Shown here in pieces: positions 24,251-34,455 of a DNA stretch of 64,000 nucleotides. The notes beneath the pieces are model-generated. The model did no database searches. It had not been told where the DNA came from and worked only from the letters and a program-made list of their open reading frames with translations. A program made the position numbers and the translations under genes. The first letter of the stretch is position 1. Each line of letters begins with the position of its first letter. The stretch comes from JAITWN01 sp050486285 (GTDB lineage: Bacteria; Pseudomonadota; Gammaproteobacteria; SZUA-140): the NCBI GenBank assembly GCA_050486285.1, contig JBJHCZ010000003.1:108729-172728 (forward strand), given 5' to 3'.

Positions 24251-27200
24251 GTATCCGCAGCGAATTCGCTGCGGCCTCATTGAAGCCTAAACATCGCTCA
24301 CCCTCACTATGGTTACGATATCGTATCCGCAGCGAATTCGCTGCGGCCTCATTGAAGCAGGAGCATCTAGCAAAGTGTATCGCTTGAGCTTGAATGTATC
24401 CGCAGCGAATTCGCTGCGGCCTCATTGAAGCACGAGATCACGCGGAGGTATTGTCCGCAGACAACCGCGTATCCGCAGCGAATTCGCTGCGGCCTCATTG
24501 AAGCGTTGGATTCATAGGGCACATGGCTGTGAAGATTCTGGTATCCGCAGCGAATTCGCTGCGGCCTCATTGAAGCGTGGTCCACAGGTGGAGGTGTGCG
24601 TCATCTGCGGCGTATCCGCAGCGAATTCGCTGCGGCCTCATTGAAGCGCGACATTATCCACGTCCGGCGTCTGCCTGTGCGGCTCCCCGTATCCGCAGCG
24701 AATTCGCTGCGGCCTCATTGAAGCATCAGCATCGCGACCTCGGCCGGGGCCTTCGGGTAGTATCCGCAGCGAATTCGCTGCGGCCTCATTGAAGCGGGGC
24801 CATGATGCTGTGCCTGTTGGCATTGCCCGTTTACCGTATCCGCAGCGAATTCGCTGCGGCCTCATTGAAGCCGGAGATAGCTGGCGAGTATCTGAGTAAG
24901 GGTTCGCGTATCCGCAGCGAATTCGCTGCGGCCTCATTGAAGCTGGGGATCAGTGCGATGCCGCCGGACACCGTAGACCCGTATCCGCAGCGAATTCGCT
25001 GCGGCCTCATTGAAGCGGATTTCGCGACTCCCGCCTATCCCGACCCCCTTGACGTATCCGCAGCGAATTCGCTGCGGCCTCATTGAAGCGGACCCGTTAT
25101 GATTTATGCGGGACGCGAACATCCGAGTATCCGCAGCGAATTCGCTGCGGCCTCATTGAAGCGTATAGGCCAGCACAGCGGCGCGAGCCTTCGCCATGTG
25201 TATCCGCAGCGAATTCGCTGCGGCCTCATTGAAGCGCAGCAGCGTGACGTTTACAGCATTGCCGGGGAATCGTATCCGCAGCGAATTCGCTGCGGCCTCA
25301 TTGAAGCATGGCTGATATTGGCGCTGACAGCGGTTCATAATACGCGTATCCGCAGCGAATTCGCTGCGGCCTCATTGAAGCGAGACGATCTACCCGCTCA
25401 CGTCCGGGATGTATACGTTGTATCCGCAGCGAATTCGCTGCGGCCTCATTGAAGCGTGACTGTGCAGGTTCCGGCTGGTCACACCCTGCACATGTATCCG
25501 CAGCGAATTCGCTGCGGCCTCATTGAAGCCTCCGGCGACGCCGGATGTTGGGTCAGATTCAGGGTGTATCCGCAGCGAATTCGCTGCGGCCTCATTGAAG
25601 CCTCAGAACGACTTCGGCCATGTCCTGCGCGGCGAAGTATCCGCAGCGAATTCGCTGCGGCCTCATTGAAGCGCATCGATCGCCGCCAGCATCCGCTTCG
25701 CCTTTTCTCGTATCCGCAGCGAATTCGCTGCGGCCTCATTGAAGCATTGCGTTGCGCAATGAGCGCCGGGCGCTGTTCAGGAGTATCCGCAGCGAATTCG
25801 CTGCGGCCTCATTGAAGCGACGAGGAGGGCGACGACGGATGGGCGCAGGAACGGCGCGTATCCGCAGCGAATTCGCTGCGGCCTCATTGAAGCATACGGG
25901 CCTTGTAGCCCGTCGCCCCGTCTACCGGCGTATCCGCAGCGAATTCGCTGCGGCCTCATTGAAGCATAGGGGTCGTACCCCGACCCATTCCAGATGGCCA
26001 TGTATCCGCAGCGAATTCGCTGCGGCCTCATTGAAGCTGCCTGCGTGCCCGCGTATACAAACACCTGCGCCGCGTATCCGCAGCGAATTCGCTGCGGCCT
26101 CATTGAAGCTATTACCACAAATCAACTGGCGAATAACGCGGCATCCTCGTATCCGCAGCGAATTCGCTGCGGCCTCATTGAAGCTCATCTCGACGCCTCG
26201 CATTGATTGACGACCTCCTGAAGTATCCGCAGCGAATTCGCTGCGGCCTCATTGAAGCTATTATGGATACGCCGCCAGCAATTACGAAAATCCCCGTATC
26301 CGCAGCGAATTCGCTGCGGCCTCATTGAAGCGGCCAATTCTGGACGATGGCTCATGCGGCTGTGGTGGTATCCGCAGCGAATTCGCTGCGGCCTCATTGA
26401 AGCGGCGGCGTCGGTCACCTCCATCAGCCGGGTCAGTCAGGTATCCGCAGCGAATTCGCTGCGGCCTCATTGAAGCGTCCAGACTTGTGAACTTGAGAAG
26501 GGCATCGCTGAGGTATCCGCAGCGAATTCGCTGCGGCCTCATTGAAGCATCGGAGCTGGTGAATTCCCGGTCGTAAGGGACTCGTATCCGCAGCGAATTC
26601 GCTGCGGCCTCATTGAAGCTTTTCCTGATGCGCGTCAACCCTCACCTCTGACATGGTATCCGCAGCGAATTCGCTGCGGCCTCATTGAAGCAGGCATACA
26701 CTGTCGAGGATTGTGCCGGTGAGGTTTGCGTATCCGCAGCGAATTCGCTGCGGCCTCATTGAAGCCATAAGAAAGTCATAATCGTAGTGTGACGCATTGA
26801 CGGTATCCGCAGCGAATTCGCTGCGGCCTCATTGAAGCCCGCCTCCAATTCCCATCAGGCAATTCACGTTTTGCTGTATCCGCAGCGAATTCGCTGCGGC
26901 CTCATTGAAGCTTCTCGGTCGGATTATCGAATCGCATCGTGCCGGAGGTATCCGCAGCGAATTCGCTGCGGCCTCATTGAAGCATGCCGCGCTTGAAGAT
27001 CGAGAAGAACCCTTCGATGTATCCGCAGCGAATTCGCTGCGGCCTCATTGAAGCGCCAGTATCGTGGTCACTGACGGAATGCGCTTGCCGTCGTATCCGC
27101 AGCGAATTCGCTGCGGCCTCATTGAAGCCTCATGACTGCACCTTCTGCGCGACCTCAGCCTCAGGTATCCGCAGCGAATTCGCTGCGGCCTCATTGAAGC

Positions 27201-30200
27201 CGCTATGTCAGCATGTCCGGTGGATGGGTGACTGCCCGTATCCGCAGCGAATTCGCTGCGGCCTCATTGAAGCAGGTCGACCAGTCTGCCTGACATCGCA
27301 ATATCCGGGTATCCGCAGCGAATTCGCTGCGGCCTCATTGAAGCGTCCGTATCCTGTCTCGGTATGGCTGGAACTGTTCGTATCCGCAGCGAATTCGCTG
27401 CGGCCTCATTGAAGCATCATAGCCGCTTGTCCGCCTCGTCCGCGATCTGGTCGTATCCGCAGCGAATTCGCTGCGGCCTCATTGAAGCGCTGTCGTCGAC
27501 GATTTCGTCAGCCTCGTCCAGTGCGCGTATCCGCAGCGAATTCGCTGCGGCCTCATTGAAGCCGAGGAAGCAACCATGAAAGTTCTTCAGTCCGATCCTG
27601 TATCCGCAGCGAATTCGCTGCGGCCTCATTGAAGCGAGATCACAGTCACGCGCTACCAGACCGTCTATATCACGTATCCGCAGCGAATTCGCTGCGGCCT
27701 CATTGAAGCATGGAGCTATCGTCAAGATACCTTGCCGCACAGTCTTGTATCCGCAGCGAATTCGCTGCGGCCTCATTGAAGCCTGCCCTGGTAGGAAAGC
27801 TCCTCATCAAATCCTGTCGCGTATCCGCAGCGAATTCGCTGCGGCCTCATTGAAGCTTGCGAATGTAATCCTCGACATGGGACTTGATCTGAGGTATCCG
27901 CAGCGAATTCGCTGCGGCCTCATTGAAGCGTGCACCACCCAGGATGACTGCAATAATGGCTGCCTGCGTATCCGCAGCGAATTCGCTGCGGCCTCATTGA
28001 AGCGTTGCTTCGGAGTTTTCCTCCAGTGCGCCGCCCGAATGTATCCGCAGCGAATTCGCTGCGGCCTCATTGAAGCGCAGCGCCAGCGGATTTTCCCGTA
28101 GTCCCTCGTGCGCGCGTATCCGCAGCGAATTCGCTGCGGCCTCATTGAAGCCGTCGGTTGTCGTCTCGTCAACGCCGATGACAATCTCATGTATCCGCAG
28201 CGAATTCGCTGCGGCCTCATTGAAGCCTGTTTGCTGATCCGCAGGATGTGATAGCCGCCGGTGTATCCGCAGCGAATTCGCTGCGGCCTCATTGAAGCTG
28301 GAACACCTTGCGGTTTTTGTATTGCTCAGGCTTTAGTATCCGCAGCGAATTCGCTGCGGCCTCATTGAAGCACGATGATCAACCGATTCCAGCAGCGCGC
28401 GCGGACCCGTATCCGCAGCGAATTCGCTGCGGCCTCATTGAAGCGCTACGAGCGCCGGACTCTGACCGCGTGAGTGTAGGTATCCGCAGCGAATTCGCTG
28501 CGGCCTCATTGAAGCTGCAGGATCGCGGCCTTGCGACCGCAGCCAGTCGGTGTATCCGCAGCGAATTCGCTGCGGCCTCATTGAAGCACCATTGCCCGCA
28601 TGCCCGCAGGTATCGGTGTAGCAAAACGTATCTGCAGCGAATTCGCTGCGGCCTCATTGAAGCCCGCCGCGCACCGATCATCAGAAACAGGTGCCGCGCT
28701 GTATCCGCAGCGAATTCGCTGCGGCCTCATTGAAGCACAGTGATAATCTTGCCGACCCATAACAATCGTTTGTTGTATCCGCAGCGAATTCGCTGCGGCC
28801 TCATTGAAGCTTTCTGTCGGTCTCCCCGTCTCCGCTTGTCCCAGCAGCGTATCCGCAGCGAATTCGCTGCGGCCTCATTGAAGCGTGACGACTGTGCGAA
28901 CGGTGTACATCGAAGTCCATAGTATCCGCAGCGAATTCGCTGCGGCCTCATTGAAGCATTCGCTCACTCAGGGTTTCGATTCGGGTCAAGGCTTGTATCC
29001 GCAGCGAATTCGCTGCGGCCTCATTGAAGCGCTATTGGTGGCCCGCGCAAGAGACATCCCCTGGTTCGTATCCGCAGCGAATTCGCTGCGGCCTCATTGA
29101 AGCTGTCGAAAAAGCTGAAATACTGCCCCCCTCACCCGGAGTATCCGCAGCGAATTCGCTGCGGCCTCATTGAAGCCCACGTTGCGGCCCGATGATCGAA
29201 TCCTGAACGGCGTATCCGCAGCGAATTCGCTGCGGCCTCATTGAAGCGGTCATATCAGAATTCCTCATCTTCAGTAACTTCGGGTGTATCCGCAGCGAAT
29301 TCGCTGCGGCCTCATTGAAGCAAGATATTTATGATAGTCGGCTATCCATGGGAGGAGGTATCCGCAGCGAATTCGCTGCGGCCTCATTGAAGCCGCCTGC
29401 TGCTCGACGTAATACGACAATTGCCGCATCGTATCCGCAGCGAATTCGCTGCGGCCTCATTGAAGCGTTTTTCTGGCTGAGCGTCTGACGCCTGGCGTTC
29501 TGAGGTATCCGCAGCGAATTCGCTGCGGCCTCATTGAAGCGCCGCTTGTGCAGATCGTACAGTTCGCGCATGTGCACGTATCCGCAGCGAATTCGCTGCG
29601 GCCTCATTGAAGCATGCGTCTCGACCTTCCCGATGTTTGTCCCGGGTGCGGTATCCGCAGCGAATTCGCTGCGGCCTCATTGAAGCCACGATACGATGTA
29701 TGAGAACTACCCGCCGCACATGGTATCCGCAGCGAATTCGCTGCGGCCTCATTGAAGCATCTGATGATGTGGGGCGACAACGAGTTTACCGGATGTATCC
29801 GCAGCGAATTCGCTGCGGCCTCATTGAAGCCAATTTACTATGGTATTTCCCGGACATTCGCTATGTGGTATCCGCAGCGAATTCGCTGCGGCCTCATTGA
29901 AGCGAAAAGGCAAAGCAGCGCATTGCTTCGCTCGAAGCCGATGTATCCGCAGCGAATTCGCTGCGGCCTCATTGAAGCCCGCAAACTCTGCATCGATCAA
30001 CAGCTACGGACTGAACGTATCCGCAGCGAATTCGCTGCGGCCTCATTGAAGCTTTGCCGAGAACACGCCGCATGATCTGTGCATCATCCAGTATCCGCAG
30101 CGAATTCGCTGCGGCCTCATTGAAGCACCATTTCGAACGCGCCGATCTTCATGATTTGTACGGTATCCGCAGCGAATTCGCTGCGGCCTCATTGAAGCGT

Positions 30201-31135
30201 GTTCGTCAGCGGCCTCCATGGCCTTGTTATTATTGTATCCGCAGCGAATTCGCTGCGGCCTCATTGAAGCGCCGGGTTCACCATCCTTGCCGTCTATACC
30301 ATCCCTGTATCCGCAGCGAATTCGCTGCGGCCTCATTGAAGCCAGGATTGCGCCATCCGTTGCTTCGTGGGGGCTTACGACGTATCCGCAGCGAATTCGC
30401 TGCGGCCTCATTGAAGCTACTCGTTTGACATCAATCTCGTAGAGTCGCTATGACGTATCCGCAGCGAATTCGCTGCGGCCTCATTGAAGCATCGACCGCG
30501 CACCATAAACGCCGCCGCCGCACACGTATCCGCAGCGAATTCGCTGCGGCCTCATTGAAGCAGGTTTGCCCCTGCGAGGGTTGCACCGATGAGGTTTGGT
30601 ATCCGCAGCGAATTCGCTGCGGCCTCATTGAAGCCGCACGAAAGCACGCAGGACACGCTGGATCGAAGGACGGTATCCGCAGCGAATTCGCTGCGGCCTC
30701 ATTGAAGCACGGGTTAGGGTCAGGCGGCGTCGGCGTGCCTGTATCGGTATCCGCAGCGAATTCGCTGCAGCCTCATTGAAGCACAAGGTGACTGGCGGCA
30801 CATTCACGCCGCTGGATGGTATCCGCAGCGAATTCGCTGCGGCCTCATTGAAGCATGAGATTCGTCAGCAGGACCGCCTTGCTACTGCCGGTATCCGCAG
30901 CGAATTCGCTGCGGCCTCATTGAAGCGGTGGTGAGCTGATTTCCATGTACAACGGCAGGCCGTGTATCCGCAGCGAATTCGCTGCGGCCTCATTGAAGCC
31001 ATTCAACGACAGAACGCTGGACCGTTACGGACTGTGGTATCCGCAGCGAATTCGCTGCGGCCTCATTGAAGCATCACCAGCCACAGGAGAGACGACATGA
31101 GCAAGTACGTATCCGCAGCGAATTCGCTGCGGCCT
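24251..31135 (+). CRISPR. Type I-G CRISPR array, 95 repeats and 94 spacers
   Basis: I counted 95 repeat starts by hand, spaced 71-77 bp, giving spacers of about 35-41 bp. The 36-bp repeat begins GTATCCGCAGCG and ends CCTCATTGAAGC; its centre is the perfect 20-bp palindrome CCGCAGCGAATTCGCTGCGG. The ATTGAAGC end would form the 8-nt crRNA handle. Nearly all repeats are identical. Exceptions are a C-to-T change in the repeat at 28628, a G-to-A in the one at 30747, and the last repeat (31109), which keeps only its first 27 bp. This array layout, with leader next to cas2, points to an active array. Confidence 0.98.
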
Positions 31136-31141
31136 AGTTGA

Positions 31142-31873
31142 TCAGCGCGGCGCCCTGGCCGCCTGCTCCATCTCCTCGATGCTGATATGGCGCACGTCCT
31201 TGCCCTTGACGAGGTAGATGACGTATTCACAGATGTTGCGCGAATGATCGCCGACGCGCTCGAGCGCGCGCGCGGCCCACATGATGTCGAGCGAATGGCT
31301 GATCGAGCGCGGGTCCTCCATGATGAAGGTCAGTTGCTGACGCATGATGCTCTCGTAGAGACGGTCGGCGGCGAGGTCGTCGCGCGGCACCTGCAGCGCG
31401 GCCTCGACGTCGAGACGGGCGAAGGCATCGAGCGCGTCATGGACCATCGCCGCCACATGGTTACCCATCGTACGCAGGTCGTCATGCGAGGCGTTGCGGC
31501 GACCGTGCCCCTGGGACGCCAGGTGCACCGCCATGCGGGCCACGCGTTCGGCCTGGTCGCCCATGCGCTCGAGGTCGGTGATGGTCTTGATCACCGCGAC
31601 CAGCAGGCGCAGGTCGCCGGCGGTCGGCTGGCGGCGGGCGATGACCTGCGTGCACTCTTCGTCAATTGCGACTTCCAGGCTGTTGACCTTCATATCGTTG
31701 CTGATGACCTGCTCGGCGAGGCCGACGTCCTCCCTGATCAGCGCGTTGACGGCATCGAGCACCTGTTGCTCGACGAGTCCGCCCATCGCCAGCACCCGGT
31801 TGCGAATGTGCTCGAGTTCGGCATTGAACTGCTGTGAGATATGCTTGCCGAGCCTTTCCTTGTCGATGTCCAT
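31142..31873 (-). CDS. phoU: Phosphate signalling protein PhoU
   Basis: 243 aa. Two similar three-helix halves carry the metal-binding motifs NSLEVAIDEECTQVIARRQP and DRLYESIMRQQL, plus ITDLERMGDQAERVARMA and RALERVGDHSRNICEY. PhoU links the Pst transporter to PhoR and represses the Pho regulon when phosphate is ample. It is the last gene of the pst operon. Its stop codon lies 7 bp from the last recognisable CRISPR repeat bases, with the two loci convergent. Confidence 0.96.
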   Translation of the reverse strand: MDIDKERLGKHISQQFNAELEHIRNRVLAMGGLVEQQVLDAVNALIREDVGLAEQVISNDMKVNSLEVAIDEECTQVIARRQPTAGDLRLLVAVIKTITDLERMGDQAERVARMAVHLASQGHGRRNASHDDLRTMGNHVAAMVHDALDAFARLDVEAALQVPRDDLAADRLYESIMRQQLTFIMEDPRSISHSLDIMWAARALERVGDHSRNICEYVIYLVKGKDVRHISIEEMEQAARAPR

Positions 31874-31904
31874 GGTCGTGCCTCCGGGAAGTCGGATCAG
31901 GTGA

Positions 31905-32759
31905 TCAGCCGTAGCGGCCGGTGATGTAGTCTTCGGTCGCCTTCTGGGCGGGATTGGTGAAGATCGACAGCGTGTCGTCGTACTCGATCATCTCGCCGAG
32001 GTACATGTATGCCGTGTAATCGGATACGCGGGCGGCCTGCTGCATGTTGTGCGTGACAATGACGATCGTGTACTTCTGCTTCAGGTCGTTGATCAGTTCC
32101 TCGATCTTCGCGGTCGAGATCGGGTCGAGCGCCGAGGCCGGTTCGTCGAGCAGAATGACCTCCGGCTCGATCGCGATCGCACGGGCGATGACGAGGCGCT
32201 GCTGCTGTCCGCCGGACAGCCCGAAGGCATTCTCGTGCAGACGGTCCTTCACCTCGTCCCAAAGCGCCGCGCCCTGCAGCGAGCGCTCGACGACGGCGTC
32301 CAGGGTCTGACGGTCCCTGATGCCCTGCAGACGCAGGCCATAGGCGACGTTCTCGTAGATCGTCTTCGGAAACGGATTCGGTTTCTGGAACACCATGCCG
32401 ACCCGGCGCCTGAGCTCGGCGACGTCGACGCTGCGCTCATAGATGTTGTTGCCGTCGAGCAGTATCTCGCCCTCGATGCGGCAGATGTCGATCAGGTCAT
32501 TCATGCGATTGAAGCAGCGCAGCAGCGTCGACTTGCCGCAGCCGGACGGACCGATGAACGCGGTGACGCGGCGCGCCGGGATATTCATCGACACATTCTT
32601 CAGGGCATGGGTGTGGCCGTAATAGAGATTGAGGTTACGGACCTCGAGGCAGACTTCCTCATGCTCGAGTTCGAGCTTCCTGCGCAGCTTCTGATCGTCG
32701 AAGAAGTTGGCCGTCACGCCGTGGGTCATCGTCGGTGCATTCATGGTCTTCTCATCCAT
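31905..32759 (-). CDS. pstB: Phosphate ABC transporter ATP-binding protein PstB
   Basis: 284 aa. Walker A GPSGCGKST, the ABC signature LSGGQQQRLVIARAIA and Walker B VILLDEPASALD are all intact. NLNLYYGHTHALKNVSM and the late segment GEMIEYDDTLSIFTNP are typical of PstB. It powers the PstAC permease. The gene is preceded by pstA with a 19-bp gap and followed by phoU. Confidence 0.97.
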   Translation of the reverse strand: MDEKTMNAPTMTHGVTANFFDDQKLRRKLELEHEEVCLEVRNLNLYYGHTHALKNVSMNIPARRVTAFIGPSGCGKSTLLRCFNRMNDLIDICRIEGEILLDGNNIYERSVDVAELRRRVGMVFQKPNPFPKTIYENVAYGLRLQGIRDRQTLDAVVERSLQGAALWDEVKDRLHENAFGLSGGQQQRLVIARAIAIEPEVILLDEPASALDPISTAKIEELINDLKQKYTIVIVTHNMQQAARVSDYTAYMYLGEMIEYDDTLSIFTNPAQKATEDYITGRYG

Positions 32760-32778
32760 CAGCCGGGTACCGGAAGGG

Positions 32779-34440
32779 TCAGTCGGACTCGCTCTTGTAT
32801 TTCTCGCGCAGGTGATTGCGTATCGCGATCGCCGTCAGGTTCAGGAATATGATCAGTATAACGAGCGTCAACGCGGTCGCGTAGACCAGCGGTCGCGCGG
32901 CCTCGACGTTCGGGCTCTGGAACCCGACGTCAAATATATGGAAGCCGAGATGCATGAATTTCCGTTCCAGGTGCAGGAACGGAAAGTTGCCGTCCACCGG
33001 CAGGTTCGGCGCCAGTTTGACGACGCCGACCAGCATCAGCGGCGCCACCTCGCCGGCGGCGCGCGCAACGGCGAGGATCAGCCCCGTCATCATTGCCGGC
33101 GCGGCCATCGGCACGATGACCCGCCACAGCGTCTCGGACTTGGTCGCGCCGAGCGCGAGCGAACCTTCACGTACCGCGCGCGGGATTCGCGTCAGCCCTT
33201 CCTCGGTCGCAACGATGACGACCGGCAGCGTCAGCAACGCCAGCGTCAGCGAGGCCCAGATCAGGCCCGGCGTGCCGAAGGTTGGCGCCGGCAGTGACTC
33301 GGGATAGAACAGCCGGTCGATGCCGCCGCCCATCCAGTAGACGAAGAAGCCGAGGCCGAACACGCCGAACACGATCGATGGCACACCGGCGAGGTTGTTG
33401 ACCGAGATCCGGATCAGCCGCGTGAACGGCCCCTGTTTGGCATATTCGCGCAGATAGATAGCCGCGAGCACACCGACCGGCGTGACAATGATCGACATCA
33501 ACAGCACCATCATCACTGTGCCGAAGATCGCCGGGAATATGCCGCCTTCGGTGTTTGCCTCGCGCGGATAACCGCTGACGAAGCCGATAAAGTTATGAAT
33601 ATACAGCCAGGCTTTTTCAAACACGTTTATATCGTTTGGAAGATATGCCTCGACGACGTTGGACAACGGAATCTCGATCATGTCGCCCTGCATCGTCTCG
33701 GCGACCAGAGAGTCGCGACCGATCTCCCGGATCAGCGCCTGGCGCTTGTCTTCAAGACGATCGAATTCACCGTTCAGAACGGCAATCCGGCTTTCGATAC
33801 CCGAGATCATTTCAGGCGTCAGTGTGCCGCGCAGCTCATGACGGCGCTGGTCGAGACGCAGCCTTTCCATCTGGTGGTTGATGCCGCCGACGTCATAGCG
33901 CTCGATACTTCTGATCTGTGAACGAATCTCATTGGCTCTCTTGATACGCTGCGCAAGATCGCGTCGCGCCTCTACGCCTTCGCCCACCAATCTGCCCTGC
34001 TCACGGACTTCACGCAGGTAACCGTAGAAGTTCCCCCACTCAACGCGCTCGATGACGATGGCATCACGGGGATAGTTGCGCTCGGTCATGAACGGCTCGA
34101 CATACCACAGGAAATCCCGGCCGGTCAGGTCGCGGTTTCCATGCTTGATCAGCAGCCTCGTCACCAGGCTCATGTCGTCAGGGACAGGCATGCCGGCATC
34201 CTTGACGACGGCGGCCGTCACGGTATCGCTGTTGGCGATTTCGCCGAGCAGACGCACCCGCTCCATCCCTGGCGGCTCGTACCACGTCTCGATGACGGCG
34301 CCGGGCCAGAAATGGCCAAGACCCCGCACTGCAATCAGCATCAAAAGGCCTACGACCATGACGAGGCTGATGGATACAGCGCCTGCGTTGAGCCAGATCC
34401 AGGGCGCGCCGCTGTCGAACCATTTCCTGACGGTTGTCAT
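32779..34440 (-). CDS. pstA: Phosphate ABC transporter permease PstA (long form)
   Basis: 553 aa, nearly twice the length of E. coli PstA. After the first membrane helix (WLNAGAVSISLVMVVGLLML) there is a periplasmic-type insertion of about 250 residues (DUF3333-like), including a coiled-coil-like stretch near residues 150-230. The C-terminal permease carries the EAA-type loop GSLALGATKSETLWRVIVPMA. This long form pairs with an equally enlarged PstC in many environmental gammaproteobacteria. Confidence 0.93.
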   Translation of the reverse strand: MTTVRKWFDSGAPWIWLNAGAVSISLVMVVGLLMLIAVRGLGHFWPGAVIETWYEPPGMERVRLLGEIANSDTVTAAVVKDAGMPVPDDMSLVTRLLIKHGNRDLTGRDFLWYVEPFMTERNYPRDAIVIERVEWGNFYGYLREVREQGRLVGEGVEARRDLAQRIKRANEIRSQIRSIERYDVGGINHQMERLRLDQRRHELRGTLTPEMISGIESRIAVLNGEFDRLEDKRQALIREIGRDSLVAETMQGDMIEIPLSNVVEAYLPNDINVFEKAWLYIHNFIGFVSGYPREANTEGGIFPAIFGTVMMVLLMSIIVTPVGVLAAIYLREYAKQGPFTRLIRISVNNLAGVPSIVFGVFGLGFFVYWMGGGIDRLFYPESLPAPTFGTPGLIWASLTLALLTLPVVIVATEEGLTRIPRAVREGSLALGATKSETLWRVIVPMAAPAMMTGLILAVARAAGEVAPLMLVGVVKLAPNLPVDGNFPFLHLERKFMHLGFHIFDVGFQSPNVEAARPLVYATALTLVILIIFLNLTAIAIRNHLREKYKSESD

Positions 34441-34455
34441 TGTCAGTTCCGCCGG

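Noticed and set aside
24234..30807. Dozens of open frames with recurring peptides such as RIRSEFAAASLK, YPQRIRCGLIEA, RPQRIRCGY and NEAAANSLRI
   Set aside because: They are translations of the CRISPR repeat in various frames and strands; the palindromic core keeps frames open. Not genes.
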